Part shown: positions 16,971 to 25,600 of the stretch, in pieces
Numbering within the stretch: position 1 is the first letter of the stretch
Layout: each line of letters opens with the position of its first letter
DNA from: Verrucomicrobia subdivision 6 bacterium
GTDB taxonomy: Bacteria; Verrucomicrobiota; Verrucomicrobiia; Methylacidiphilales; Verrucolacustridaceae
NCBI GenBank assembly: GCA_947441075.1
Contig: CANESK010000003.1
Coordinates: 1-53,344, forward strand
DNA length: 53,344 bases
Reading direction: 5' to 3'
Made by a program: the position numbers and the translations under genes
Notes under the pieces: generated by a model
What the model saw: only the letters and a program-made list of their open reading frames with translations
Databases searched by the model: none
Told to the model about the DNA's origin: nothing

Positions 16971-17077
16971 GAGGTTATTTTTTCATTAAGGAAACGAAAG
17001 TCAAGATGAGGCAGAAACTAGGAGATTGAGCTCAAACCAGAGATGCGGATGGAAGAAAGGGTCGAGGCCCTATCTGG

Positions 17078-17554
17078 TTAGCAGGAGCTTAGGGCAGCTT
17101 TGATTTTTTCGAAATTGGGCAATTCAAGAGGGGTGGGGGTTTGCTCGGAGTAGCGGATGACTCCCGTTTTATCGATGACGAAGGCGGCACGGGCGCTGAC
17201 GGATCCTAGGCCGATGAGATCGGGCAGGAGGGTGCCGTAGGCTTTGCTTACTTCTTTATTTAGGTCGCTGAGGAGAGTGAGGGAGATTTTCTCCTTATCG
17301 GCCCAGGCTTCCTGAGCAAAAGGAGAATCGACGCTGAGGGCATAGACGGTGGCATCCAGTTTTTCGTAGGCACTGAGACCGCCGGAAACTTCGCAGAGTT
17401 CTTTGGTACAAACACCGGTGAAAGCGAGGGGGAAGAAAAGAAGGACCGTCTTTTTCTTACCGAAGTTATCAGAAAGTTTGATGTCCTTAAGGTCTTCGCC
17501 TCGTTTGGTTTTGAGGGTGAAGTCGGGTGCTTTTGTACCTAGGGCAATGGCCAT
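17078..17554 (-). CDS. Peroxiredoxin (AhpC/TSA family)
   Basis: A protein of 158 residues with the peroxidatic Cys49 in FPLAFTGVCTKELC and a second Cys54 five residues on, as in PrxQ/AhpE-type or atypical 2-Cys enzymes. ALSVDSPFAQEAWADKE and the later FVIDKTGVIRYSE strand are family landmarks. It reduces peroxides using thiols, probably in the cytoplasm because there is no signal peptide. ATG 17554 has AGGAG seven bases upstream. A longer frame exists upstream but would run into the end of pnp. It follows pnp by 19 bases on the same strand. Confidence 0.9.
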   Translation of the reverse strand: MAIALGTKAPDFTLKTKRGEDLKDIKLSDNFGKKKTVLLFFPLAFTGVCTKELCEVSGGLSAYEKLDATVYALSVDSPFAQEAWADKEKISLTLLSDLNKEVSKAYGTLLPDLIGLGSVSARAAFVIDKTGVIRYSEQTPTPLELPNFEKIKAALSSC

Positions 17555-17573
17555 GACTTTTCTCCTAGTAGGA

Positions 17574-19721
17574 TTAGTTGCGGCCTGGGGAACCGTTAGT
17601 TCCTGAGGCATCCCGAAGGGCAGCTTTGCGGGAGAGTTTCACACGGCCTTTGTCATCGACTCCGATGCACTTGACCTCGACGAGGTCGCCCATTTTGACG
17701 GCGTCGTCGACGCGTTCGATTCGGCCTTCGGCGAGTTCCGAGATATGAACGAGGCCGTCGCGACCTGGGAAGATTTCAACAAAGGCGCCAAAATCTTTCA
17801 GGGAGACGACACGACCTTTGTAGGTTTTACCGACTTCGATATCCCCGGTGAGGCCCGAAATAAGTTCTTTGGCGCGGACCATGGCTGGGCTGGTGTTGGC
17901 GTAGATGCGCACCGTGCCATCGTCCTCGACGTTGACTTCGGCACCCGTTTCAGCGCAGATGCCTTTGATGGTTTTGCCACCGGGTCCGATGAGGAGTCCG
18001 ATTTTGTCTTGGGGGATCTTGAGGGTTTCGATCTGCGGAGCGTAGGGGGAGAGTTTGTCACGATGCGCAGGGATGACGGAGGCCATGAACTTAAGAATTT
18101 CGTGACGGGCGGTGGTGGCACGATCGATCGCATCGTTAAGGAGCGAAAGAGGTAGGCCAGGAAGTTTGAGATCGAGTTGGAACCCAGTGACGCCTGTAGG
18201 GGTGCCGCACAATTTGAAGTCCATGTCTCCGAAATGGTCTTCGCTGCCGATGATATCGGTGAGCATTTGGTGGCGGATCATTTTCTTGCCAGCGGCATCG
18301 AATTCAGTGACGAGTCCTACGCTGATTCCGGCGACGGGGGCTTTGATAGGTACGCCTGCGTCGAGGAGGGCAAGGGTGCCACCGCAAACGGAGGCCATGG
18401 AGGTGGAGCCGTTGGACTCCATAATTTCTGAGGAGATTCGAACGGCGTAACCAAACTCGGCTCCTGAGGGGATGACGGGTTCGATGGATCGCTCGGCGAG
18501 GGCACCGTGGCCGATTTCGCGACGGCTTTGGCCACCGAAGCGACCTGTTTCGCCGACGGAGAAGGGAGGGAAGTTGTAGTGAAGGAGGAAGCGCTTACTG
18601 CTGACGCCACCGGTGTAAGCGTCGATCTGCTGGGCCTCGTCTAATGGTCCGAGGGTGGCCAAGCAGACCGCTTGGGTTTCGCCTCGAGCGAAAAGGGAAG
18701 AACCGTGGGAGCGAGGAAGAATGCCGACCTCGCCTGTGAGAGTACGAACCTTGTCGGCGGGACGTCCGTCGCATCGTTTATTTTTGTCGAGGATGCTAGT
18801 GCGGAAGGCCTTTTTCTGGAGGTAATCGAAAGCTTGGGAGATTTCGAATGGGGTGGCAGTGGCGAATTTCTCGAGAATCTTGGCCTTAACCTCATCTTTG
18901 AGGGCGTTGACGGCTTGGTGCCGTGCGACTTTGGAAGGTTGGTAGATGGCGGCTTCAATACGGGAGCCCGCAACGCTGTAGGCGATCTCGAGGAGTTCGT
19001 CTTTGACGAGGAGGAGAGGGGCTTGGCGCTTTGTCTTGCCGCAGGAAGCGGCGAGTTCTTTTTGAATTTTGATGATGGGTTGGATGGCGTCTTGGGCGAA
19101 GGCGAGGGCGGCTTTGAACTCTTTTTCGGGGAGTTCGCGGGCGCTGCCTTCGATCATGAGAGGTTCGGTTTCGGTGCCGACGTAAACGAGGTCGAGATCG
19201 CTCTCGGCATTTTCGTTATGGGTCGGGTTAGCAATGAACTTGCCGGCAACGCGCGCGACGCGGACGGCGGCGATAGGACCAGCCCAAGGAATATCGGAGA
19301 CCATGAGGGCGGCAGATGCGCCGTTCAAGGCAAGGATATCGGGATCATTCTGGCCGTCGGCGCTGAGGAGGATGGCGATGACTTGGGTGTCGTAGTAGTA
19401 GCCTTTGGGAAAGAGGGGACGCAGAGGGCGATCGATCATTCGGCAGGTGAGGATCTCTTTTTCGGTGGGGCGACCTTCGCGGCGGAAGTAACTTCCGGGG
19501 ATGCGACCGACGGCGGCGGCTTTTTCTTTGTATTCGACGGTGAGGGGGAAGAAGTCTTGGCCATCTTTGACTTTGGTGGCGGAGACGGCGGTGACGATGA
19601 TGATGGTTTCACCCATGGTGACGAGGGCGGCGCCGTCGGCGAGTTTGGCAAGTTTTCCGGTTTCGATGGTGAGGTCGCGATCGCCGACACGGGCGGTTAG
19701 AGATTTGTGGTTTTGGCTCAT
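17574..19721 (-). CDS. pnp: Polynucleotide phosphorylase
   Basis: A protein of 715 residues with the standard order: two RNase PH domains (the first ends near residue 220, the second begins ~310 with KRCDGRPADKVRTLTGEVG), a KH domain with IGLLIGPGGKTIKGI, and an S1 domain starting GKTYKGRVVSLKDFGAFVEI. It is a 3'-5' phosphorolytic exoribonuclease and a core part of RNA decay. It lies downstream of rpsO on the same strand as in many bacteria, with a 201-base spacer containing a stem-loop. In E. coli this spacer holds an RNase III site used for autocontrol; here that is only an analogy. Confidence 0.96.
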   Translation of the reverse strand: MSQNHKSLTARVGDRDLTIETGKLAKLADGAALVTMGETIIIVTAVSATKVKDGQDFFPLTVEYKEKAAAVGRIPGSYFRREGRPTEKEILTCRMIDRPLRPLFPKGYYYDTQVIAILLSADGQNDPDILALNGASAALMVSDIPWAGPIAAVRVARVAGKFIANPTHNENAESDLDLVYVGTETEPLMIEGSARELPEKEFKAALAFAQDAIQPIIKIQKELAASCGKTKRQAPLLLVKDELLEIAYSVAGSRIEAAIYQPSKVARHQAVNALKDEVKAKILEKFATATPFEISQAFDYLQKKAFRTSILDKNKRCDGRPADKVRTLTGEVGILPRSHGSSLFARGETQAVCLATLGPLDEAQQIDAYTGGVSSKRFLLHYNFPPFSVGETGRFGGQSRREIGHGALAERSIEPVIPSGAEFGYAVRISSEIMESNGSTSMASVCGGTLALLDAGVPIKAPVAGISVGLVTEFDAAGKKMIRHQMLTDIIGSEDHFGDMDFKLCGTPTGVTGFQLDLKLPGLPLSLLNDAIDRATTARHEILKFMASVIPAHRDKLSPYAPQIETLKIPQDKIGLLIGPGGKTIKGICAETGAEVNVEDDGTVRIYANTSPAMVRAKELISGLTGDIEVGKTYKGRVVSLKDFGAFVEIFPGRDGLVHISELAEGRIERVDDAVKMGDLVEVKCIGVDDKGRVKLSRKAALRDASGTNGSPGRN

Positions 19722-19811
19722 AGTTTTATAGGTGGGTCACGGCAGAGCACGGCCCAGAGAGAGGAAATTCTTGGGACGGGGAAGGAAACTTAGATCCAGC
19801 TCGGGTGGCTT

Positions 19812-19855
19812 CAGAGGACACCGCGGAGGCCAGGGAGCCTGCGTGGTGTCATCTG
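19812..19855 (-). promoter_or_regulatory. Stem-loop in the rpsO-pnp spacer
   Basis: An interrupted hairpin: CAGA/TCTG (19812-15 with 19852-55), GACACC/GGTGTC (19817-22 with 19845-50), then two further pairs and AGGC/GCCT (19827-30 with 19837-40) around a six-base loop, with single mismatches between segments. The transcript strand is minus, between the rpsO stop and the pnp start. There is no T-run, so a factor-independent terminator is unlikely. A processing or regulatory stem is more plausible. The rest of the 201-base gap shows only a direct repeat of CAGCTCGGG at both sides of the stem. Confidence 0.4.
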
Positions 19856-19922
19856 CTCAGCTCGGGCTGGAGATGGGGTTTCCCGCTCGGAGGGGACTTG
19901 GGGGGTAGTGGGTTGCGGTGAG

Positions 19923-20186
19923 TTATTTCCTCAGGTTTAGTTTCTCAAGAAGAGTGCGGTAGCGTTTGGGTTCGGTACGATGAAGGTAGTCGAGGAGGCG
20001 GCGGCGCCGGCTGACCATTGAGAGGAGTCCACGCCGTGAAGCGAAGTCTTTGACTGATTTCTGTAAATGGAGGGAAAGATGGTTAATGCGCTCGGTGAGG
20101 AGGGCGACTTGGACATCGGAGGAGCCGGTATCCTTCGGGTGAAGGCGATTGCCGGTGATGATCTTGCTTTTGGTTGCGAGGGCCAT
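19923..20186 (-). CDS. rpsO: 30S ribosomal protein S15
   Basis: A protein of 87 residues matching S15 from end to end: [35 protein letters not shown] and [15 protein letters not shown]. It binds the 16S rRNA central domain early in 30S assembly. The length is normal (89 in E. coli). The ATG at 20186 is only 19 bases from the start of a divergent gene, so promoters for both must overlap the coding starts or the spacer. Confidence 0.97.
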   Translation of the reverse strand: MALATKSKIITGNRLHPKDTGSSDVQVALLTERINHLSLHLQKSVKDFASRRGLLSMVSRRRRLLDYLHRTEPKRYRTLLEKLNLRK

Positions 20187-20205
20187 GAGTTAAGAATAAA
20201 ACCAT

Positions 20206-21315
20206 ATGGTAAAAAGATTTCGAGTCAAGACCGGAAGATGGCTGGGAATGCTGTGCCTATTGGGGTTGGTAAGTGGCTGGGCGCAGGAGGTGGGGGAGTT
20301 GATGCTACGGAAGGATGAAAAAATGATGGGGTTGAGGGGTGATTCGATGCCGGAGGGTAAGGAGGAAAAGAAGGAGTTCAGCTGGAAGGCGGATTTAGCG
20401 AGAATGGGTTTTGTGGCGCCGATTGAGGAACTGAATCAGGGGGAGGTGGTGGGACAAAAGTGGTTGATGGGAGGGGGAAGGCCGGGTTTTCTAGGGGCGA
20501 AGGTTTTCTTTTTGGTGGAGGGGAATCCAGAGGAGGTGGCGGGAATTATTTTGAGTTTTGACCCAACGAATGGGAAGGATTTTGCTTGGACGGACGGAGG
20601 GGCGGTAAAAATATTTCAAAGTTTTGCGCGACCACCTCAGGAGGTAGTTTGGGGAAAATTTCGTGAGGCGTTGGGAAAGGGGCCTTTTGATATACTTTTG
20701 AGTGCGGCTGACCAGAAAGTGGGGAAATACCATTTGCAACCGGAGCAGATGGGAATGATTAGGGCCGACAAGGTGGATGGGTGGGTGATAATTTTGCAGG
20801 ATATTGTGGAGGCCTATCATCGGGGAGGGTGGAAAGAGAATGGCAAGGTGCCATCTGGGCCAGAGAGCGCGGTGGACTTTGATGAGGAGTTGAGAGAAGT
20901 GCTGGAGGAAAATGGACCGGTGCGAGATGAGTTTCGCAAGGTGTTGACGGCAGTGGCAATGGGGGGGAGGAATGCGAAAGAGAAAATTTTGGTGAACGAC
21001 TACTGGCAGTTGATGGAGGTGGATAAGTCGCCTGCGGTGGGGTTGGGTTGTGGGGTGGCTCGGGCTGGGGTGGGAGGACGATGGGAGGTTGCGGATATGG
21101 GATACTGGGTTTCGAGTGGGTATTTTGGCTCGATTAGCCTCTATGGTATTTGGCCTTATGGGGATGGGAAGTCGCTCGTCTGCCGGGTGGATGTGGTACA
21201 AACTGATCCACGTCAGCTTGACCAAGCGACGGCGAGGATGGTGGGGGAGGGAATGTTTATGCGAGAGGTGAAGGGGGCTTGTGAGGAGATTGCCAGGAGA
21301 ATTAAGGGAGGTTGA
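20206..21315 (+). CDS. Predicted exported protein of unknown function
   Basis: I do not recognise a family for these 369 residues. The first ~26 form a signal peptide: a basic KRFRVKTGR region, a hydrophobic LGMLCLLGLV core and a WAQ cleavage site. The mature part is mixed alpha/beta with a short Lys/Glu-rich linker at ~45-60. No catalytic motif or transmembrane segment is visible. An internal ATG at 20248 would leave a short hydrophobic start and is less likely. It is followed by an outer-membrane barrel gene 50 bases away on the same strand, so an envelope role is reasonable but unproved. Confidence 0.65.
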   Translation: MVKRFRVKTGRWLGMLCLLGLVSGWAQEVGELMLRKDEKMMGLRGDSMPEGKEEKKEFSWKADLARMGFVAPIEELNQGEVVGQKWLMGGGRPGFLGAKVFFLVEGNPEEVAGIILSFDPTNGKDFAWTDGGAVKIFQSFARPPQEVVWGKFREALGKGPFDILLSAADQKVGKYHLQPEQMGMIRADKVDGWVIILQDIVEAYHRGGWKENGKVPSGPESAVDFDEELREVLEENGPVRDEFRKVLTAVAMGGRNAKEKILVNDYWQLMEVDKSPAVGLGCGVARAGVGGRWEVADMGYWVSSGYFGSISLYGIWPYGDGKSLVCRVDVVQTDPRQLDQATARMVGEGMFMREVKGACEEIARRIKGG

Positions 21316-21365
21316 GGAGGGATGGGTTTAGGCTTGGAATTTAAGGTTAATCGTATATTAACTCG

Positions 21366-22367
21366 TTGGTCGTGAGTAGGTTCTTACAACTTAAATATTT
21401 GGGACTAATGGCCTTAGGATTGGCTGTTGGTGGAGTACTTTTTGCCCAGGAGCCAGGGCCTGGGCCGATCACGCCTGAGGGGGAGATTCAGGATCCATTG
21501 GCGCCGGTGCGTTTAGGACCTGGAAGAACCGCATTCGGGCCGGCGAAAAGCCAAGCCACAGAGGATTGGGATTTTGAAGTGGGAGCGGACTACGGGTATG
21601 TGGCGTCGGCGAGTTTAAAGCAGGGATTAGGAACGATCACGGAGCAGTCGGCTGAGGTGGGGGTATTGGCGAGTCGGCGAATTGAGGATGGGTTGGTGGG
21701 GATTGTAGGGGCGGACTGGCAGACCTTCTCGTTTGGGTACAGCGGATCGAATATTCCTCTCCCGCAAAATCTGCAGGGCTTGAATGCGATTTTCGGGGTG
21801 GATGTGCAGTTGGATGATGCGAGTGAGTGGTTGATGCGAATTCAGCTTGAGCCTGGGGTCTATGGGACGCTGCAAAGTTTAGGTTGGCATCAGGTGAATA
21901 TGCCTGGGGTGGCGGCTTTCACCAATGTGATCGATGATGATTTTCAGTGGTTCATTGCAATTCGAGCGGATGTTTTTAATTTTTTCCCCGTGTTACCGAT
22001 CCCGGGGTTTCGTTGGTGCTTTGCAAAGGACTGGTTGCTGAATGGAAGTGCGCCGAAACCGACGATTGATTGGAGGCCGATCGAGGGAATGCGACTGTTT
22101 GTGGGGGGTGATATTTTGAATTTGAATGTACGCTTGCCGGAGAGTGATCCGGAGGTGTTGGGGAATCGGAGTTTATCGGGGGCTTTGCTTAATTATTTCG
22201 AGGCACGGGTGGGAGGAGGGGTTTCCTACGAAGTATCGCCGGGTCTTTCGGTGCAGGCGGAGGGGGGTGCGATGGTATGGCGGACGTTCACTTTTCCGCG
22301 GATTAATGACAATGTGAACAGCACGATGGCACCGTACTTCCAGATTGCGTTGCGCGGTCAGTTTTAA
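21366..22367 (+). CDS. Outer-membrane beta-barrel protein (DUF6268-like)
   Basis: A protein of up to 333 residues with a signal peptide (LMALGLAVGGVLFAQ), a Pro/Gly-rich linker and then many amphipathic strands with alternating aromatic residues, such as FEVGADYGYVASASLKQ and LVGIVGADWQTFSFGYSGS. It ends in the C-terminal phenylalanine (IALRGQF) typical of Bam-inserted barrels. No ATG is near; the start is TTG 21366 or GTG 21372. Function is unknown; the DUF6268 label is from the general pattern only. An AT-rich stretch directly upstream (21334-21361) probably contains the promoter. Confidence 0.65.
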   Translation: MVVSRFLQLKYLGLMALGLAVGGVLFAQEPGPGPITPEGEIQDPLAPVRLGPGRTAFGPAKSQATEDWDFEVGADYGYVASASLKQGLGTITEQSAEVGVLASRRIEDGLVGIVGADWQTFSFGYSGSNIPLPQNLQGLNAIFGVDVQLDDASEWLMRIQLEPGVYGTLQSLGWHQVNMPGVAAFTNVIDDDFQWFIAIRADVFNFFPVLPIPGFRWCFAKDWLLNGSAPKPTIDWRPIEGMRLFVGGDILNLNVRLPESDPEVLGNRSLSGALLNYFEARVGGGVSYEVSPGLSVQAEGGAMVWRTFTFPRINDNVNSTMAPYFQIALRGQF

Positions 22368-22420
22368 GGAGCTGGGTTGAGCGGGAGGAGTTGGCAGAAA
22401 GTGGGGGAGGTGAGTAGAGT

Positions 22421-22993
22421 ATGAGGATGAGAAATTTGCAGGTGTGGGCGTGGGTGTTTGGCTTGTGTCTTACGGGCTTGGTGAGTGCGGAAGAAGAGGA
22501 TGGTGGTGCGGCTGCGGCAAGCGAGGAGGCGGTTAAGCAGAAGATGCAAGATGGGGTGGAAACGGGAGCGAGGCGAAATATTACTTTAGGGGCGATGTAC
22601 TGCGATGAGTTTAAGCAGCAGGAGGGGGTGCAGACATTAAAGAATGGGATTATGTACAAGGTGGAGGCGACGGGGAAGGGGAAGACGCCAAAGACAAGCG
22701 ACTGGATTAAGGTGAATTATACGGGCAAGCATGTGGATGGAAAAGTTTTTGATAAATCGAAGGAAGGGGAACCATCGCGGTTGAGGGTGGATCGGACGGT
22801 GACGGGTTGGCAGGAGGTGCTTCCGCGGATGAGGGAGGGGGATAAGTGGGAGGTGGTGATTCCTTCACACTTGGCCTATGGAGCTAGAGGCACGGCGGCG
22901 GGAAGTATTGGGGCGAATGAGACGTTGGTTTTTACAATTGATCTGGTGGAGGTGGAAGATCCGGCAAAAAAAGCGGATGTTAAGCAACCTTAG
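22421..22993 (+). CDS. Exported FKBP-type peptidyl-prolyl isomerase
   Basis: A protein of 190 residues with a signal peptide (~23 residues, WVFGLCLTGLVSA), a short charged helical region and an FKBP domain from ~75: NGIMYKVEATGKGKTP, DWIKVNYTGKHVDGKVFDKS, VTGWQEVLPRMREGDKWEVVIPS, HLAYGARGTA and the final LVFTIDLVEV strand. This is the Mip/FkpA arrangement of periplasmic foldases. The active-site residues (Tyr in NYTG, Asp in VFDKS, Trp in GWQE, Tyr in LAYGARG) are all present. It ends two bases before the queA stop on the opposite strand. Confidence 0.92.
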   Translation: MRMRNLQVWAWVFGLCLTGLVSAEEEDGGAAAASEEAVKQKMQDGVETGARRNITLGAMYCDEFKQQEGVQTLKNGIMYKVEATGKGKTPKTSDWIKVNYTGKHVDGKVFDKSKEGEPSRLRVDRTVTGWQEVLPRMREGDKWEVVIPSHLAYGARGTAAGSIGANETLVFTIDLVEVEDPAKKADVKQP

Positions 22994-22994
22994 T

Positions 22995-24026
22995 TTATAG
23001 AATAAGCATAGCATCGCCGAAGCTGAAGAAGCGGTACTTGTTCTCGAGGGCATGGCGGTAGGCGCGGAGGGTGAGGTCGGGGCCAGCGAAGGCAGCGACG
23101 AGAAGGAGGAGAGTGGAGTGGGCGAGGTGAAAGTTGGTGAGGAGACCGCCGACCCTTTTAAATTCGTAGGGGGGATAGATGAATGAGGAGGTGGTGCCTT
23201 GATGAGGGGCGAGGGAGGGGGCGGACTCAAGGACGCGGGCGGAGGTGGTGCCGACGGCGATAAGTTTGTCGGCGGCGGCGGCTTTTTCGGCGAAGCCAGT
23301 TGGGATTTCATAATATTCCGAGTGCATGGGGTGATCGCGAAAGTCTTCTGTTTTGATGGGGCGAAAGGTGCCGAGTCCGACGTGGAGAGTGAGGAAGGTG
23401 TGGGGGAAGTGGGCGAGGAGTTCTGGGGTAAAGTGGAGGCCCGCGGTGGGGGCGGCGACGGAGCCTGGGGGTTGGGCGTAGGTGGTTTGGTAGTCGGTGG
23501 GGTCGGAGGGCTGGAAATCGGGTTGGCCTTGAACTTTGCGGGACTTGAGGATGTAGGGGGGGAGTGGGGGTAGACCGTAGTGCTCTAAATTGAGGGATTC
23601 GCCGAGAACTCGGAGGACGAGTTGGCCGCCAGGGATCGATTTCTCGACCCGAAGTTGGGGGGCAGGACCTACGGGGGTGGATCCAGGGATGGGATCGGGA
23701 AAAACGGTGGTACCGGGTTGGAGGCGTTTGGAGGGGGTGCCAAGGGCGGTCCACCAACCTGGGCTGGTTTCTTCTAGGAGGAGGAGTTCGGTGCGATTTT
23801 GAGAGCAGATGAGGCGGGCGGGGATAACTTTCGAGTTATTGAGGACGAGAAGGTTTTTTGGGGAGAGGAGGGAGGGGAGGTCGCGGATGGTGAGATCGGT
23901 GAGTTCTCCATTGGCTCGGCGAAGTAGGAGGAGGCGGGCGGAGTCGCGGGGGTGGGCTGGGGAAGTAGCGATCCGATCGTGAGGGATGGTGAGAGAGAGG
24001 AGTTCCTGTAGGAGAGTGTTAGTCAT
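22995..24026 (-). CDS. queA: S-adenosylmethionine:tRNA ribosyltransferase-isomerase
   Basis: A protein of 343 residues that transfers and isomerises the ribosyl group of SAM to preQ1 in tRNA to form epoxyqueuosine. Family landmarks are the N-terminal HPRDSARLLLL, LVLNNSKVIPARL, PPLPPYILK, SVAAPTAGLHFTPELL, TLHVGLGTFRPIKTEDFRDHPMHSEYYEI and the C-terminal NFHLAHSTLLLLVAAFAG. Length and ends are normal. It is divergent from the pseudopilin gene and converges on the FKBP gene; no other queuosine gene is in the window. Confidence 0.95.
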   Translation of the reverse strand: MTNTLLQELLSLTIPHDRIATSPAHPRDSARLLLLRRANGELTDLTIRDLPSLLSPKNLLVLNNSKVIPARLICSQNRTELLLLEETSPGWWTALGTPSKRLQPGTTVFPDPIPGSTPVGPAPQLRVEKSIPGGQLVLRVLGESLNLEHYGLPPLPPYILKSRKVQGQPDFQPSDPTDYQTTYAQPPGSVAAPTAGLHFTPELLAHFPHTFLTLHVGLGTFRPIKTEDFRDHPMHSEYYEIPTGFAEKAAAADKLIAVGTTSARVLESAPSLAPHQGTTSSFIYPPYEFKRVGGLLTNFHLAHSTLLLLVAAFAGPDLTLRAYRHALENKYRFFSFGDAMLIL

Positions 24027-24067
24027 GGTTAATTGACAGAGTGTGCCGAATGGGGCATGTTTTACCT

Positions 24068-24676
24068 ATGAGAAAAACCCTTGGCGGTATGAAATTATTA
24101 AAAGCGAATTCGTTTACCCTTGTCGAGCTTTTGGTGGTCATCAGTATTATCGGACTTTTGGCGGGAATGGCGGTGCCAGCAATTCAAGGGGGATTAGACA
24201 AGGCGAAGCAACAGGTGGATGTATCGAATGCGCGCCAAGTCGGAATGATTCTTTTCAGCGATGCGAATGACAACGACGGAACTTTTTCGACCAACGGAAC
24301 AACCTCTCTCATGATTTTCACTAATTTGATTGGCAAAGGTGCTCTAAGCAGCACCAAAGTATTGGCGGGCCAAGGTTATCCCGCAGCACCGAGCACTAAT
24401 AGTATCACCGCTTCTAATATTGCGATGGCTTATGTTTCCGGATTAACCACTTCAGATGACGGGCAGACGCCAGTTTTGATCTCGAAAGGATTAACCACGC
24501 TTACCGCCACGCAGGTCATATCCGGAATCACCACAGGATGGAAGTCAAAGGGAATCGTGATCTACCGAGTGGGCAATTCCGCTGAGTTCCTTAAGTCTGG
24601 AAATGGTGGAGTCCCTGTCGGTTCAGTTAACATGACTTTAAGTACGAATTCTATTACTAACCAAGTGTATCAATAA
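24068..24676 (+). CDS. Type II secretion/type IV pilin-like pseudopilin
   Basis: About 202 residues from ATG 24068 (a second ATG at 24089 is possible). After a short basic leader comes the prepilin signature FTLVELLVVISIIGLLAGM, with Glu at position 5 of the mature helix. NARQVGMILFSDANDNDG follows, a pattern common in the abundant pseudopilins of Verrucomicrobia, Lentisphaerae and Planctomycetes. The globular part is Ser/Thr/Gly-rich. A prepilin peptidase would cleave before the Phe. No secretion machinery genes are near. Base composition is more balanced than in the flanking genes. Confidence 0.85.
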   Translation: MRKTLGGMKLLKANSFTLVELLVVISIIGLLAGMAVPAIQGGLDKAKQQVDVSNARQVGMILFSDANDNDGTFSTNGTTSLMIFTNLIGKGALSSTKVLAGQGYPAAPSTNSITASNIAMAYVSGLTTSDDGQTPVLISKGLTTLTATQVISGITTGWKSKGIVIYRVGNSAEFLKSGNGGVPVGSVNMTLSTNSITNQVYQ

Positions 24677-24683
24677 AATTTTA

Positions 24684-25520
24684 CTATATTCGACGTAGTG
24701 CATCCGCTAGCTGACTAATCAATTCGGCATAGCTAGGCCAGCGGGAGTCGGTCTTTTTCCCGAGGCATTTATCGATTGTGAAAACGGTTTGCTCTTGGGC
24801 ATCTGGGCAGAAGCTACGTAGGGGGGGCGGACGATCCGAAATGTGGCGCTTGGCTACCTCCTCAGCGGTATCCGCTTCAAAGGGGGGGCGACCTGCGATG
24901 GCATGGTATAAAGTGGCTCCAAGGGAATAAATATCGCTACGAATATCTTCTGGTTCCCGCAGAAGTCTTTCGGGGGAGACGTAGTAGGGAGTGCCCCAGA
25001 TCTCATCCTGCTGGCCGAGGGCTGACCGTGCTCCCGAGGCCAGACCAAAATCAGCTAGTTTTGGAATATTTCCTCTGGCGAATAAGATATTGCCCGGTTT
25101 GATGTCGCGGTGAATTAGGCCTGTTTCTTCATGGGCAAACTGTAGGGCGGAGGCGATTCCAAGACCGACTTCAAGAACATCTTTTTCTGGCACTTTGGCC
25201 TGTTTTTCCATGCGGTGCTCTAGGCTGGGTTCATCGAGATGTTCCATGACGAGGTAAAGTCGTCCGTCTTGCTCCCCAAGGGTAAAGACGCGAATGATAT
25301 TCGGATGGGCGAGGGAGGCGGTGACTTCCACCTCTTCGAGAAACTTTTTGGCGAAGGCGATATCTTCGCCGAGATCGGATCGCAGAATCTTGAGGGCAAC
25401 CTTGCGGTTTAATCCAGTGTCTTTGGCGAGATAAACCGTGCCCATCCCGCCTTGACCCAAAACCTGCTCGATCTGGTAGTTACCAAAGGACATTCCTGCT
25501 GTGATCAACCCCTCCTGCAT
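24684..25520 (-). CDS. Soluble Ser/Thr protein kinase (PknB-type, kinase domain only)
   Basis: A protein of 278 residues that is essentially one Hanks-type kinase domain: glycine loop LGQGGMGTVYLA, ATP lysine K44 in VALK, catalytic HRDIKPGN (137-144) with D139, DFG at 157-159 and GTPYYVSPERLL. No transmembrane segment or sensor domain follows, unlike most PknB proteins, so it must be recruited by partners. All catalytic residues are present, so it should be active. It converges with the pseudopilin gene (7-base gap) and is divergent from the sugar-nucleotide gene. Confidence 0.93.
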   Translation of the reverse strand: MQEGLITAGMSFGNYQIEQVLGQGGMGTVYLAKDTGLNRKVALKILRSDLGEDIAFAKKFLEEVEVTASLAHPNIIRVFTLGEQDGRLYLVMEHLDEPSLEHRMEKQAKVPEKDVLEVGLGIASALQFAHEETGLIHRDIKPGNILFARGNIPKLADFGLASGARSALGQQDEIWGTPYYVSPERLLREPEDIRSDIYSLGATLYHAIAGRPPFEADTAEEVAKRHISDRPPPLRSFCPDAQEQTVFTIDKCLGKKTDSRWPSYAELISQLADALRRI

Positions 25521-25600
25521 TGGTTTAAGTTGGCTTATTTATTGTGGCGGAGCGAGTCCGTTGGCTTGCCTTTTGATGAGAACCTTTCTAGGCCAAGAGG

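Noticed and set aside
18672-19700. A 342-residue plus-strand open frame opposite pnp
   Set aside because: Its product is Gly/Asp/Glu/Phe-rich with no domain and is fully covered by pnp.
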